Part shown: positions 1 to 9,524 of the stretch, in pieces
Position numbering within the stretch: the stretch's first letter is position 1
Layout of the letters: every line of letters starts with the position of its first letter
Assembly (NCBI RefSeq): GCF_019972295.1
Contig: NZ_BLJA01000001.1
Coordinates: 3,007,574 to 3,071,573, forward strand
From: Geobacter sp. AOG2
GTDB lineage: Bacteria > Desulfobacterota > Desulfuromonadia > Geobacterales > Pseudopelobacteraceae
Reading direction: 5' to 3'
Length of the DNA: 64,000 bases
Notes under the pieces: model-generated
The model's database searches: none
Told to the model about the DNA's origin: nothing
What the model saw: the letters and a program-made list of their open reading frames with translations, nothing else
Program-made: the position numbers and the translations under genes

Positions 1-1667
1 CTGTCATGCTCGGAGCAGTCATTAGCGGGATTCAATTGCTGCCGTTTCTCGATTTTATGCGACAAAGTTCGACCTTTGCCCGGGGGGGACGAGGCGGGGG
101 CATGGCGGGGAATCTCTTTTACTCGCCAGAATGGGTGGCGAACCTTACAACGGCCATCACGTTTATCTGCCCAAATTTCTTCGGGAATCCTCTCGATCAT
201 AGCTACATCTGGCCCTTCACGAACTTCCAAAATTATAATGAGCAATCCGTATACTTCGGGCTGGTACCCCTGGCGCTGGCCGGTGGAGCCCTCTTCACCG
301 ATTCGAAACGTTTACCGTTACTCATTATCACCGTTCTGTCCATATTCTGCATAGGGGTCGCCTGGCACCTCCCCTGTTTCGAGGCCATCAGTCATCTACC
401 GGTGTTCTCAATGGCGCCCAGCAAGAGGTTTAGGCTCCCCTTCGTTTTTCTAGCCGCCGTCATGGCCGGTTTTGGGTATGATATTCTCCTAAACCGTATG
501 AGATCAGGGCAGGGTGAAAAAAAACAATCCTACTCCCCCCTTGCCATCCCTTTTGCGACAATATTGTTTTTCATCTTGATCATTGCCTTGAAAGTCTCGG
601 TGGCAAACGACATCCCTCCTGGGACTTTTGGCCAAAAAATTCTCGACTCTGTTTTCGCATTTCGGCAATGGAGGACGTACCTCCCTCTCGCCATTGCAGT
701 CGCCCTGAGCCTTGGATATCTCTTCAGCCAGCATTTCGTGAGAGTTTCCCGTCTTTTTCCCGGTGCTTTGATTGCTCTGACAGCATTCGAGTTATGTGCG
801 CTTGGTTGGGACTACAACCCCGTGGTTAAAGAAGCCGATATCCTGCCGGCTGCCCCCGCCGTTGAATTGTTAAAAAAGTGGGATAGGGAGCCTTACCGGA
901 TTTTGACAACGGATGGTTATTTTTACCCTAACTATGGCGCCGCCTATGGGATTGCCGACGTGGCGGGTTACGATGCACCGGTCTATCAAAGTTTTTCGGA
1001 CCTGTACCTTGCCCAGGGTGGCCGGAGCTTCGGAGAACAGATAGATTCCAGGCAGCAGTGGGACCCAAGCTGGCCCCTGGTCAATTTTCTCAATGTCAAG
1101 TACGTCATTTCTCCGCGTGACCTCCCCCCGGATAAATTCAAGCTGCTTTTTGAGAATAGATACTTCGCCATTTACGAAAACCTACATGTCCTGCCGAGAG
1201 TATTCATGGTCTATGACAGCGAGGTAGTCTCTGACCGCACGGCCATGCTGGATAAAATGCTTACCCAAAAAATAGATTTCCGGGGGAAGGTTTTTCTCGA
1301 TGAGCCTCCGCAAGCCCGGCTCGTGGCCGTGCCGGGGGCTCCGGCCAAATATTCCGTAAAACAGGCAAGGAATACCACCGATGAAGTCGATCTTACGGTC
1401 AGCAGCGACAGGCCCGGCATCCTCGTCATGAGCGACCTGTATACCCCGGACTGGCATGCGCGGGTAGATGGCAACGAGGTAAAATTGTACCGCGCGAATT
1501 ACGCCTACAGGGCCGTTTTGGTCCCTGCGGGCCAACATACGGTTTCCTTTCGTTATTTACCCAAGTCATATGTGATCGGGGTGGCCATGACCATGTGTGG
1601 GGTGGCAGTATTTCTTATTGCTTGTGGGGTGGGGTTGCGCAGGCGACGAACAGATAAGGCCGCATAG
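1..1667 (+). CDS. YfhO-family membrane protein, 5' end outside window
   Basis: The frame is open from the left edge, so the start lies outside the window; about 554 residues are visible. Hydrophobic segments fill the first 260 residues and the last 25. Between them is a large soluble part with YfhO-like features: DAPVYQSFSDLY, then near the end PDWHARVDG and a Y-R-A-V-L-V-P-x-G stretch before the last membrane helix. YfhO-family proteins are polytopic GT-C-like membrane proteins linked to glycosylation of lipids, teichoic acids or surface glycans; the substrate cannot be read from sequence. The C-terminus RRRRTDKAA is a positively charged cytoplasmic tail. It is separated by about 100 bp from a convergent small gene. 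Confidence 0.8.
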   Translation, partial: VMLGAVISGIQLLPFLDFMRQSSTFARGGRGGGMAGNLFYSPEWVANLTTAITFICPNFFGNPLDHSYIWPFTNFQNYNEQSVYFGLVPLALAGGALFTDSKRLPLLIITVLSIFCIGVAWHLPCFEAISHLPVFSMAPSKRFRLPFVFLAAVMAGFGYDILLNRMRSGQGEKKQSYSPLAIPFATILFFILIIALKVSVANDIPPGTFGQKILDSVFAFRQWRTYLPLAIAVALSLGYLFSQHFVRVSRLFPGALIALTAFELCALGWDYNPVVKEADILPAAPAVELLKKWDREPYRILTTDGYFYPNYGAAYGIADVAGYDAPVYQSFSDLYLAQGGRSFGEQIDSRQQWDPSWPLVNFLNVKYVISPRDLPPDKFKLLFENRYFAIYENLHVLPRVFMVYDSEVVSDRTAMLDKMLTQKIDFRGKVFLDEPPQARLVAVPGAPAKYSVKQARNTTDEVDLTVSSDRPGILVMSDLYTPDWHARVDGNEVKLYRANYAYRAVLVPAGQHTVSFRYLPKSYVIGVAMTMCGVAVFLIACGVGLRRRRTDKAA

Positions 1668-1767
1668 GGCTTTGATTGTTTGAGTGGGTTAGGCGCCAAT
1701 TTTGATAAGAGCGCGGGAGTGATGTCCGCAGCGATGACCGCAGTAAGCAATAATCACCACATCGTTT

Positions 1768-2049
1768 CTAGTAACCTCGTGCTTTTGCCCTGCGCTCAGC
1801 AAGTTCCATCTGTTGTTCATGTTTTATTCTTGCTTCCTCTTGTTTTTTTCGTTCCTCCTCATTTCTTTTTTCCTCCAGTGCCTGCATTTTCAGTTCTGCT
1901 CTGCGAGCCTCGGCGGTTTTTGCGTCATCTTCTCCACCCCAGTACTCGATAATGATCTGCGAGTCTGTCTCCCGGATAGTCCCTTGTCCGGCAAAGCAGG
2001 GCACAGCAATAACGAAGAACAATACGAGTAGGAAGAACATTCTTGCCAT
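1768..2049 (-). CDS. small exported coiled-coil protein, function unknown
   Basis: A 93-residue protein with a signal peptide (MARMFFLLVLFFVIAVPCFA) and a predicted cut after CFA. The mature part is short, then becomes a highly charged E/K/R/A-rich helix of about 50 residues that reads as a coiled coil. I chose the ATG at 2049 because TTGGGAAT lies just upstream; a TTG five codons earlier is also open. A plausible sigma-70 promoter sits upstream (2167-2196). It overlaps no other gene and converges on the YfhO gene. I do not recognise a family. The signal peptide, promoter and composition make it likely to be real. Confidence 0.6.
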   Translation of the reverse strand: MARMFFLLVLFFVIAVPCFAGQGTIRETDSQIIIEYWGGEDDAKTAEARRAELKMQALEEKRNEEERKKQEEARIKHEQQMELAERRAKARGY

Positions 2050-2166
2050 GGTATCTATTCCCAATAATGATGAGGCAACAAAAGATCAACCCGGAAGCGG
2101 TTTGACCTCTTCTGACTACTTCCCATCCGGAAAGCAGGCAACACGGGAACCATATCGCTAGAATCA

Positions 2167-2196
2167 AGTATAATCGCGGTGCCGGTTTTCTATCAA
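2167..2196 (-). promoter_or_regulatory. candidate sigma-70 promoter for the small exported protein
   Basis: Read on the minus strand, TTGATA (2191-2196) is followed after 18 bp by TATACT (2167-2172). It lies about 118 nt upstream of the ATG at 2049. The assignment rests only on match to consensus. Confidence 0.45.
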
Positions 2197-2308
2197 GGCT
2201 TTTTTAAAAAATCGGCGGCAATCACTGGGGTAGCATTGTTTAAACCTTTAGTTAGCTGTTGGGCAGGCCTTGTTATGGCAGATACCGTTTATACGCAGAG
2301 GTGTCTCA

Positions 2309-4111
2309 CTATGGTTTTTGGAGGGTTTCGGCCTCGTTGAATTTATTCATTTCATCCTGTGCTTTCGTTGTTTCACCCTGTTTTCGATATACCAATGAAA
2401 GATTATAATGTGCGGAGGCGTTTGACGGCTCAAGGGTAATCGCCTTTACTAGGTATCCCGCCGCGTTCACATAATCGCCCCGTTCGTAGTCCAGGCGCCC
2501 CATGGCGACCATCGCCGGCACAAAGTCCGGTTTAACCAGTAGAGAGCGCCACAGGCTATTTCCCGCCCGTATATAATTCCGGTTGTTAATGAATTGCTCC
2601 CCGGAGCGGCAAAGTGAACCAGCCAATTGAATTCGAGTTTTTTCCTCATCAGGTATATTCGCAACGGCTTTGTCATGCCAGATTTTGGCCCGCATCAAAT
2701 CTCCCCGTTTTGTATAGATCATTTCCAGAATCGCATATGGCTCTATATACGATGGCCGCGATTCAACCGATTTGAGTAGCAGTGGCTCAGCCTTATCGAA
2801 TCTGTTGGCTTCGCAGAAGACGGTTGCGACAAAAAACATGTGAGAGATTGGAAAATCGGGTTTAGAGCAGGAAATGGTTAAATAGCGTTCAGCGTTTTTC
2901 AGATCGCCCTTGTCATAATAATAGAGGCCGAGAGCCCCATAGCCAAAGTACGTCTCTGGGGCATCTTTTGTCATTTGGGTAAATAGGGTAAAATCATTTT
3001 TCCAGATGTTGTTTTGTTTGATGTCCATTACGGAATAGAGCGTACAAAGTAAAACGGTACTGCTCACCATAACCCGAAGTTTCCATTTGCACAGGAAGCT
3101 CGCCACAGCAAGAGCAAAACCCATTAAGGCAAAATAGGCATAGCGGTCGGCCATTAAGGCCGAAGAAGGTAACGGGATTACATTCATAACCGGAAGTAAA
3201 AATAAAAGAAACCAGCAGATGGCTATAAAGAGTTCGGAATTTTTCCTGACAACATAAAGCATGCTTATCAGCAGGATCACTCCTATCAAGCACAGGATTG
3301 CAATGTAGAAATTCACCTGTCCCGAGTAATAGACTTTAAGCTGGAAAGGCACTACCATGTTGACGAGATAGCGAATCACGAATAATGGCGCCAGCAACAA
3401 CCGTTCGGAAAAATGTATTGTTGCAAGAAAATTCGCTTTCGAGACGGCAAGCGACCGGAGGGCCAGATAACAGATGAGCGGGATCAGGTATAGTTTGTAA
3501 ATGCGAAGTTTTGGCTTTTCCAACCGGATGCGATAATCGTACAATATGAATATTACCGGCATCAACAAGGCAAATTCTTTTGAAAAAAGTGCAAGAGTGA
3601 AGCATGCGGCAGCGGGGATATGTTTTTTCTTTATATAGAAGAGTAGTGACAACAGCGAAAAACAGGCGGAAAGAAGGGTGTTTCTGCCGCCGGCGTGAAA
3701 ATTTACCGTTTCAACGGCAAGAGGATGTAATGAGAACACCAGTGCCGCTACAAATCCAAGGTTTTCTCTGTTGAAGAGTGCGACGACGACCCGGTAGAAG
3801 GTTATGGCAACCAGAATATGGAGAAAGAGATTGGTGATGTTAAAGCCGACGGGATTTACACCCCACACCGCCCGGTCCAAGGAAAATGAAACATACGTCA
3901 TGGGGCGATAATAGCCCGTGGGTGTTTCAAACTTGTCTTCGAGAAAGAAGAACTGAGGAATGTTGCTTAGCTTCTCCAGAAGAGGGTTATAAACGATTAA
4001 ATCGTTATCATCCCATACAAATTCATGATTGAGAGTGTTCCCATATACGAGCAGGAGAATGATCGTTATAAAAAGGTAGCGGTATAAGAGAGATTTTTGT
4101 ATGTCTATCAT
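2309..4111 (-). CDS. TMTC-like membrane glycosyltransferase with C-terminal TPR repeats
   Basis: About 600 residues. The N-terminal 370 or so are polytopic, with a first extracytoplasmic loop carrying FVWDDNDLIV and then TGYYRPMTYVSFSLDRA, as in bacterial relatives of TMTC/PMT-type GT-C enzymes. The C-terminal 200 residues are TPR-like helical pairs (for example NASAHYNLSLVYRKQGE). Such proteins are thought to transfer a sugar from a polyprenyl-phosphate carrier on the outer face of the membrane; acceptor unknown. I chose ATG 4111 because GGAAA precedes it at good spacing and the longer version lacks a start signal. It is a close paralogue of the product of 5859-7625. The two flank, in opposite orientation, the PMT-like gene at 4228. 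Base composition looks more A+T-rich than most neighbours. Confidence 0.8.
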   Translation of the reverse strand: MIDIQKSLLYRYLFITIILLLVYGNTLNHEFVWDDNDLIVYNPLLEKLSNIPQFFFLEDKFETPTGYYRPMTYVSFSLDRAVWGVNPVGFNITNLFLHILVAITFYRVVVALFNRENLGFVAALVFSLHPLAVETVNFHAGGRNTLLSACFSLLSLLFYIKKKHIPAAACFTLALFSKEFALLMPVIFILYDYRIRLEKPKLRIYKLYLIPLICYLALRSLAVSKANFLATIHFSERLLLAPLFVIRYLVNMVVPFQLKVYYSGQVNFYIAILCLIGVILLISMLYVVRKNSELFIAICWFLLFLLPVMNVIPLPSSALMADRYAYFALMGFALAVASFLCKWKLRVMVSSTVLLCTLYSVMDIKQNNIWKNDFTLFTQMTKDAPETYFGYGALGLYYYDKGDLKNAERYLTISCSKPDFPISHMFFVATVFCEANRFDKAEPLLLKSVESRPSYIEPYAILEMIYTKRGDLMRAKIWHDKAVANIPDEEKTRIQLAGSLCRSGEQFINNRNYIRAGNSLWRSLLVKPDFVPAMVAMGRLDYERGDYVNAAGYLVKAITLEPSNASAHYNLSLVYRKQGETTKAQDEMNKFNEAETLQKP

Positions 4112-4154
4112 AGCATTTCCATAGCGAATGTTTGTGTGATACGTCGTCGGAATA

Positions 4155-4184
4155 TTGACAGGTAACAACAATCAGATTAATGAT
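4155..4184 (+). promoter_or_regulatory. candidate promoter for the PMT-like gene at 4228
   Basis: TTGACA (4155-4160), 18-bp spacer, AATGAT (4179-4184). If used, transcription would begin near 4191, downstream of the in-frame ATG at 4180. That supports the TTG at 4228 as the true start. The -10 is only a 4 of 6 match. Confidence 0.35.
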
Positions 4185-4227
4185 TTCGAAAGGCTGCCAC
4201 CACAGCCCGCCACTCAGGAGCACACCC

Positions 4228-5730
4228 TTGAAACAATCCCCGGGAGCCATTCTCCCCACGTCAAATACCAAGAGAACTTTATGGGTGATTCTGCTCCTGA
4301 TGATGATTGTCGCTCTTTCGCTTATCGTGCGCCTCAGATTCCTGGCCGAGCCGTTTGATTGCGATGAAGGCTGGTATGCCTACATGGGGCAGGAAATACT
4401 TCGCGGTTCCTTGCCATACCGTGACCTGCCCGAGATGAAACCCCCCGGCGGTTTTTATCTGTACGCGGCCGGGATTGCTCTCTTCGGCCCGACCGCTGTT
4501 GGTGTCAGACTGTATTCTCTGATCATTTCCATGATAAGTATCATAGGGGTATACTTTGTTGCCCGAAGAATGGCCGGTATAACAGCCGGCTTATGGGGGG
4601 CATTCTGCTTGGCCATGCTTTCGGCGAGTCCCCTGATGCTCGGTGGAAGCACCAATCTGGAGGTTTTCCTTATTCCGCCACTTCTCGCGGCAGTCTGGTT
4701 CCACTCGGGTGAAACCCCTCCCGGACGGCTCGGGCTTTTCCTCTCAGGCGTATGCATCGGCAGTGCCCTGTTCATCAAACAGGTCGCAGTTCCGTTCGCC
4801 CTGTTGCTGGCGCTCTTTTCCTTTTATGCCGTACCGGAAAGGAGGTTGAGCCGTCAGCTCCGTTCACTGGCATGGTATGCCACGGGGGTTATTGCCGTGA
4901 GCGGGTTCGCGGTTGCCTGGATGGCCTACCAAGGCATACTGGCTGATTTTCTCCATTACAATTTTACCGTGCCCTATCGGTATGTTTCAAAAAATGATTT
5001 TTCCGGCCCCCCGCTTGGTCTGGTATTGGACAGGCTCGCTCCGGAGCTGGTCCTGGGAAGTATTGTGGCCATGCCGGCGGCGCTTTTCTTCTTGTTGCGC
5101 CGACAAAGTCGCGGCCTGCTATTAGGTGCCCTCCTGCTCCCTGCCGCCTGGCTTGCCGTCTTGCTGCCGGGAAAGCATTTTCCTCATTATTTCGTCGTTC
5201 TCATGCCCTTTCTGGCCATTATGACCGGCATCGGCCTGGCAAGACTCAAGCAGGTGGAATATCCGTTGAGGCTTGCTGCCTATGGGGTACTCGCCGTGGT
5301 CTTCGTCTGGTGTGGCAAGATGGCTTACCCTCTCTATTTCGTTATGACCCCCCATGAACTGTCGGACTACAAATATGGGTCAACATTCATCCAATCAGAA
5401 AAAATGGCAGAATATCTACGTAGTCACACTAAGAAGGGTGAAGTTTTTTACCAGTTTGGCTTCAACCCGGAGTTGTATTTTCTCTCGGGAACCCGTGCGC
5501 CGTTGCCTTTTGCCATGAGTATCTCGACCGTCTTTATGCGGGACCCTCAGCGCGCCGTCACGACAATGCTCGCAAAACTCGCCGCGAATCCGCCGCACTA
5601 CCTGTCATACGACCAGGAATGCGGAAACTTCCCGGGGAAAAGCGAAGTAGTGAATATTATCAACACAATGTATGTCAAGGATGCCAGTTTCGGTTCCGTA
5701 ACCTTATACCGTTTTCGTGGCAAAGAGTGA
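4228..5730 (+). CDS. PMT/ArnT-like GT-C membrane glycosyltransferase
   Basis: About 500 residues with some 11-13 hydrophobic helices. Just after helix 1 is the acidic loop FDCDEGWYAYMGQEILRG, then LPEMKPPGGFYLYA. This is the catalytic first-loop arrangement of PMT_2/glycosyltransferase-39-like enzymes, which use polyprenyl-phosphate sugars on the periplasmic side. A soluble C-terminal portion includes YQFGFNPELYFLSG. I chose TTG 4228 because AGGAG (4216-4220) stands 7 nt upstream; an ATG at 4180 has no good ribosome site. It is a paralogue of the proteins at 35044 and 47413, which share the DEG-x-Y-A loop and the ELYFL motif. It stands alone on the plus strand between two minus-strand TPR glycosyltransferase genes. 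Confidence 0.8.
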   Translation: MKQSPGAILPTSNTKRTLWVILLLMMIVALSLIVRLRFLAEPFDCDEGWYAYMGQEILRGSLPYRDLPEMKPPGGFYLYAAGIALFGPTAVGVRLYSLIISMISIIGVYFVARRMAGITAGLWGAFCLAMLSASPLMLGGSTNLEVFLIPPLLAAVWFHSGETPPGRLGLFLSGVCIGSALFIKQVAVPFALLLALFSFYAVPERRLSRQLRSLAWYATGVIAVSGFAVAWMAYQGILADFLHYNFTVPYRYVSKNDFSGPPLGLVLDRLAPELVLGSIVAMPAALFFLLRRQSRGLLLGALLLPAAWLAVLLPGKHFPHYFVVLMPFLAIMTGIGLARLKQVEYPLRLAAYGVLAVVFVWCGKMAYPLYFVMTPHELSDYKYGSTFIQSEKMAEYLRSHTKKGEVFYQFGFNPELYFLSGTRAPLPFAMSISTVFMRDPQRAVTTMLAKLAANPPHYLSYDQECGNFPGKSEVVNIINTMYVKDASFGSVTLYRFRGKE

Positions 5731-5858
5731 GTAGGTTCTCCCCGGTTTCGACCCGCAAGATTCATAAGAACCCTTGTTGGAATGCTATCGACGCCAAAAC
5801 GCGCTGCACGTATTCTTCCGTTTTCCCCTGGGGGTCTCACCTTGGGATGCGTCGATTC

Positions 5859-7625
5859 TTACGGCGTCCCCTTCGTCTCTCCCTGTTTTTGGCGTAACAA
5901 CGAGAGACTGCGCTGGGCAGAGGCATTCGCAGGATCAAGGGTTATGGCCCTTTCAAGGTATTTTGTTGCGTTCAAGAAGTCTCCCTGCTCGTATTTTACG
6001 CGCCCCAAGGCAACGATTGCCGGAACAAAGTCAGGCTTCACCAGCAGCGCCCGCCGCAAAATATTCGCCGCATGGGCGTACTTGCGTTCCGCTATAAACC
6101 TTTCCCCTTCGTGGCAAAAGTCCTCGGCCATTCTACCCAACTCTATCTCAAGATGGGGAATAGCTTTCCGGGCCTTGGCAAGGTATGAGTCGGCCAAGGC
6201 TTTATTCCCCTCCCGTTCGTAAATCATTTTTAAAAGCAGATACGTTTCCGGGTTGGCAGGGTCCTGCTCCAGGGATTTGAGCAGGAGGGCACTGGCTTTG
6301 TCAGCCTTGTTCGACTCCATGAAGATGGTGGCGGCGCCGACCAGATAAGAGGGAGGTATGTCCGGCTTGGAACAGGCTATTCCGAGAAAATGCTCAGTGT
6401 TTGTAATGTCGCCCTTGTCGTAATAATAAAGGGCAAGATTACGGTAACCGATGAACATTTCTGGAGCATCTTTTGCCATTTGGGCGAAAAACGTTGCGTC
6501 ATTCTTCCATATACGGTTTTGCCGGTAATCGGCAAGCGAATATGCAGAACATACGAGCACAACGGCAATGACCATGACCCGCGTATTGGCTTTGCAAATG
6601 AGTGCAGCCAGGGCCAGCGAAAACCCCATCAACGAAAAATAGGCATACCGGTCGGCTATCAGGGAGTTTGCGGGAATCGGTATTATGTTGATGACGGGCA
6701 GCAGGAAAAGGAGAAACCAGTAGTCCGAGAATATGAATACATTATACGTATCATACTTCTTACGGAGAAAAATAGCACACAGTAGAACAATTACCACGAT
6801 CAGGCAGGCTATACATACATAAATAGTAGTACTTTCGTCATACATGACCTTGAGCCGGAAAGGGAATATCATGTTGAGCAAGTATCGAACTGCGAGATAC
6901 GGAGATAACCACAACTGACCGGAAAGGTGAATTTTGTCGAGAAAGTTGGCCTTTTGGACGGCAAATGACCGAAGAGTCAGATAACCAACAACCGGAATCA
7001 TGTAGGGTATGAAGGAGGCAAAACGAATTTTTTCCCGTTGTAATCGATAATCGTACAGGAGGAAAACCATTGGCAAGAGCAGGGCGAACTCCTTCGAAAA
7101 AATTGCCAGGGTGAAACAAATGACTGCCGGTACAGTTTTTCCTTTTATGTACATAAGCAGCGACAGCAAGGTAAAGCAGGCGGCAAGAAGGGTATTCCGC
7201 CCGCCTGCAAGAAAGTTTACGGTTTCCCCGGCAAGCGGGTGTACGGCGAAGAGCACGGCGGCAACCAAGGCAAGTCGTTCCTTTTTGAACAACGCCAATG
7301 TTACTGCGTAGAAGAGCATTGCCACCAGAATCTGGAGAACCAGGTTGGTAATTTTGAACCCAAGCGGATTCAATCCCCACAGGGCCCGGTCCAGGGCAAA
7401 GGAGACATACGTCAAGGGTCGGTAATAGCCGGTTGCGGTAACAACCTTGTCTTCCGTGAGGAAAAATCGGGGTATGTTGCCGAGTGTATTCAGCAGGGGA
7501 TTATTGACGATAATATCGTTATCGTCCCAGACAAAGTCATGACGAAGGGTCGTGCCGTATACCAGAAGTATCAGTACGGTAATGAGTCCCAGGCTGAGAA
7601 TAAGCCGTTTTCTCGCATCAGCCAT
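5859..7625 (-). CDS. TMTC-like membrane glycosyltransferase with TPR repeats
   Basis: About 588 residues, a close paralogue of the 2309-4111 product: the same FVWDDNDIIVNNPLL loop, TGYYRPLTYVSFALDRALWG, multi-helix membrane domain and C-terminal TPRs (GRVKYEQGDFLNATKYLERA). ATG 7625 is chosen because it lies one base after the stop of the upstream gene, typical of translational coupling. The upstream partner is another TPR-containing GT-C protein, so the two may act together or in series. The acidic WDD loop is intact, so nothing suggests inactivation. The family role is transfer of sugar from a lipid carrier at the outer membrane face; the substrate cannot be told from sequence. Confidence 0.8.
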   Translation of the reverse strand: MADARKRLILSLGLITVLILLVYGTTLRHDFVWDDNDIIVNNPLLNTLGNIPRFFLTEDKVVTATGYYRPLTYVSFALDRALWGLNPLGFKITNLVLQILVAMLFYAVTLALFKKERLALVAAVLFAVHPLAGETVNFLAGGRNTLLAACFTLLSLLMYIKGKTVPAVICFTLAIFSKEFALLLPMVFLLYDYRLQREKIRFASFIPYMIPVVGYLTLRSFAVQKANFLDKIHLSGQLWLSPYLAVRYLLNMIFPFRLKVMYDESTTIYVCIACLIVVIVLLCAIFLRKKYDTYNVFIFSDYWFLLFLLPVINIIPIPANSLIADRYAYFSLMGFSLALAALICKANTRVMVIAVVLVCSAYSLADYRQNRIWKNDATFFAQMAKDAPEMFIGYRNLALYYYDKGDITNTEHFLGIACSKPDIPPSYLVGAATIFMESNKADKASALLLKSLEQDPANPETYLLLKMIYEREGNKALADSYLAKARKAIPHLEIELGRMAEDFCHEGERFIAERKYAHAANILRRALLVKPDFVPAIVALGRVKYEQGDFLNATKYLERAITLDPANASAQRSLSLLRQKQGETKGTP

Positions 7626-7626
7626 G

Positions 7627-9357
7627 CTATGTGCCCGCCTTCTTTTGAATGCACCACTGCAGACCCCGGCGTGCGTCCTCAAATCCGGGCTTCAATCGTA
7701 CCGCCTCGGCAAAATGGCTTATTGCCTCATCCCATCTTTCAAGTCCCATAAGAACAATGCCCAGATTATAATGGGCACCGACATTTTCCGGGTCAAGGCG
7801 CAGGACCTCGTTGTAATGGGCTATGGCCTCTTCAGCTTTTCCTTGAGCTTGAAGGGCGACCGCAATGTTGTAGTGGACATCCTTCGATTCCGGTTTCAAT
7901 GAGAGTGCCGTTGTAAAATATTTTATGGCCTCGGTCGGCTGTCCCATCTTCGCATAAATTATCCCCATATTGGTATAGGCATCGGCAAACCGCGGTTCCA
8001 ACTGCCGCACTATGGCAAATTGGTCAAGAGCGTCCTCAAACCGGTTTTCTTCATAGAGGGCATTACCAAGCATATAATGGGCATAATAATTGTCGGCAGT
8101 CACATCGATTGCATGGCTGAACAGTGCTGTGCTGTCCACCCAGGATTGCTCGTATCTCCAGGTTATAAAGCTATACATGACAATGATTCCCCCCGCCGCC
8201 ACGGCAAGCGGAACCCTCCAGGATGGCCACCGTATTGCCAACTCCGAGATTCCCCATACGGACATGATATATATCCCGATCGAGGGGAAATAGGTGTAGC
8301 GATCCGCCATGGATTGCAGACCCACCTGTACTATGCCGATAACCGGCACGAGTGTGCCGAGAAACCACAGCCAGCCGACGAGAAGATAGGCGCGTTTATG
8401 TGACAACGCATATACGGCATATGAAATCAACAGCAGTAGCAGGCCGGCGCCCGAACTTTCGAGCAACGGAATGGTCTTGGGGAGGGGGTAAAGGACAGCC
8501 AGGTCGTGCGGCCAGACCGTTTTACCCAGGTAACTCAGGTATGCAACGAGGGCATTGCCGATGCGAAATGACAGGGGTGTCACTTGCAGGGTGTGCATCG
8601 CCTCAACCTTTTGCACAGAGATGGTGATGTAACAGGAGAGCACCGCAAAAATGAACAGGGGGAGCTTTTCGATGATCAAACGGGAAAACGGCAGCTTTTT
8701 GCCTGCTTGGCGCTGTTCAACCGGTATGTCGGCATCACGGGTTCCAAAACGTTGTAACGGCCAGTAATCCAGGAGAAGCATGACAAACGGCAGGGTAACC
8801 ATCATCGGCTTACTCATCAAGGACAGCAGGAAACATCCGCACAGCACCAGGTACGGCCACGCAGTGCGTTTTCGTACATACCAGGAGTACGCTATGATCG
8901 CCAGCATTCCGAAGAACGTCGAAAGGACGTCCTTTCGTTCCGCAATCCAGGCAACCGATTCCACGTGTAGTGGGTGAACGGCAAAGAGCGTCGCTACGAG
9001 CAGGCTTCGCCAGACTGTTCCCGTGATTCTGGTGAGAATAAGGAAAAGCAGGCACGTGTTGGCGCTATGAAAGAGGAGGTTGACGAGGTGGTGCCCACGA
9101 GGGTCCATGCCAAACAGCTCGACATCCAGCATATGGGAAAGCCAGGTGATGGGATGCCAGTTGGCGGCATAGCCCGACGTGAAGGCCCAGACAACATTCT
9201 CCATGGAAATGCCGGAGGTTACATGCCTGTTGTTGGTAACGTACTGAAAGTCGTCGTAGTTCAAAAAGCCATTGCGGAGCACTCCCCAGTAGACGGTTAT
9301 CGTCAGCACGCTGAGGAAGAAACAAAAGCTTGCTTTTGTTCGGATCGACCGATTCAT
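7627..9357 (-). CDS. TMTC-family TPR membrane protein (GT-C)
   Basis: About 576 residues. N-terminal polytopic domain with the conserved loop FLNYDDFQYVTNN, then WHPITWLSHMLDVELFGMDP and VHPLHVESVAWIAERKDVLS, typical of bacterial TMTC homologues. The C-terminus holds three to four TPRs (VHYNIAVALQAQGKAEEAIA). Animal TMTC proteins O-mannosylate secreted proteins; the bacterial function is not established. ATG 9357 has AAGGG a few bases upstream; a longer frame to 9432 lacks signals. It is followed after 1 bp by the second TPR glycosyltransferase and preceded by a 167-bp gap after the gene at 9525. It resembles the products at 33280 and 59772. Confidence 0.85.
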   Translation of the reverse strand: MNRSIRTKASFCFFLSVLTITVYWGVLRNGFLNYDDFQYVTNNRHVTSGISMENVVWAFTSGYAANWHPITWLSHMLDVELFGMDPRGHHLVNLLFHSANTCLLFLILTRITGTVWRSLLVATLFAVHPLHVESVAWIAERKDVLSTFFGMLAIIAYSWYVRKRTAWPYLVLCGCFLLSLMSKPMMVTLPFVMLLLDYWPLQRFGTRDADIPVEQRQAGKKLPFSRLIIEKLPLFIFAVLSCYITISVQKVEAMHTLQVTPLSFRIGNALVAYLSYLGKTVWPHDLAVLYPLPKTIPLLESSGAGLLLLLISYAVYALSHKRAYLLVGWLWFLGTLVPVIGIVQVGLQSMADRYTYFPSIGIYIMSVWGISELAIRWPSWRVPLAVAAGGIIVMYSFITWRYEQSWVDSTALFSHAIDVTADNYYAHYMLGNALYEENRFEDALDQFAIVRQLEPRFADAYTNMGIIYAKMGQPTEAIKYFTTALSLKPESKDVHYNIAVALQAQGKAEEAIAHYNEVLRLDPENVGAHYNLGIVLMGLERWDEAISHFAEAVRLKPGFEDARRGLQWCIQKKAGT

Positions 9358-9524
9358 GATGCCCTTGTTTTTGGTCCCGTATTCGAATACGCACGAGACG
9401 GTTTTAACTCCGTCCCGCCAACCGATCAACATTCACCAATAGTTGTTACTTCATTAAAGACCGGGACGATGTTTAAAACCATGAGTAACACTTTTTCTGA
9501 AATAGGCCCTGTGGCAACAGCACA

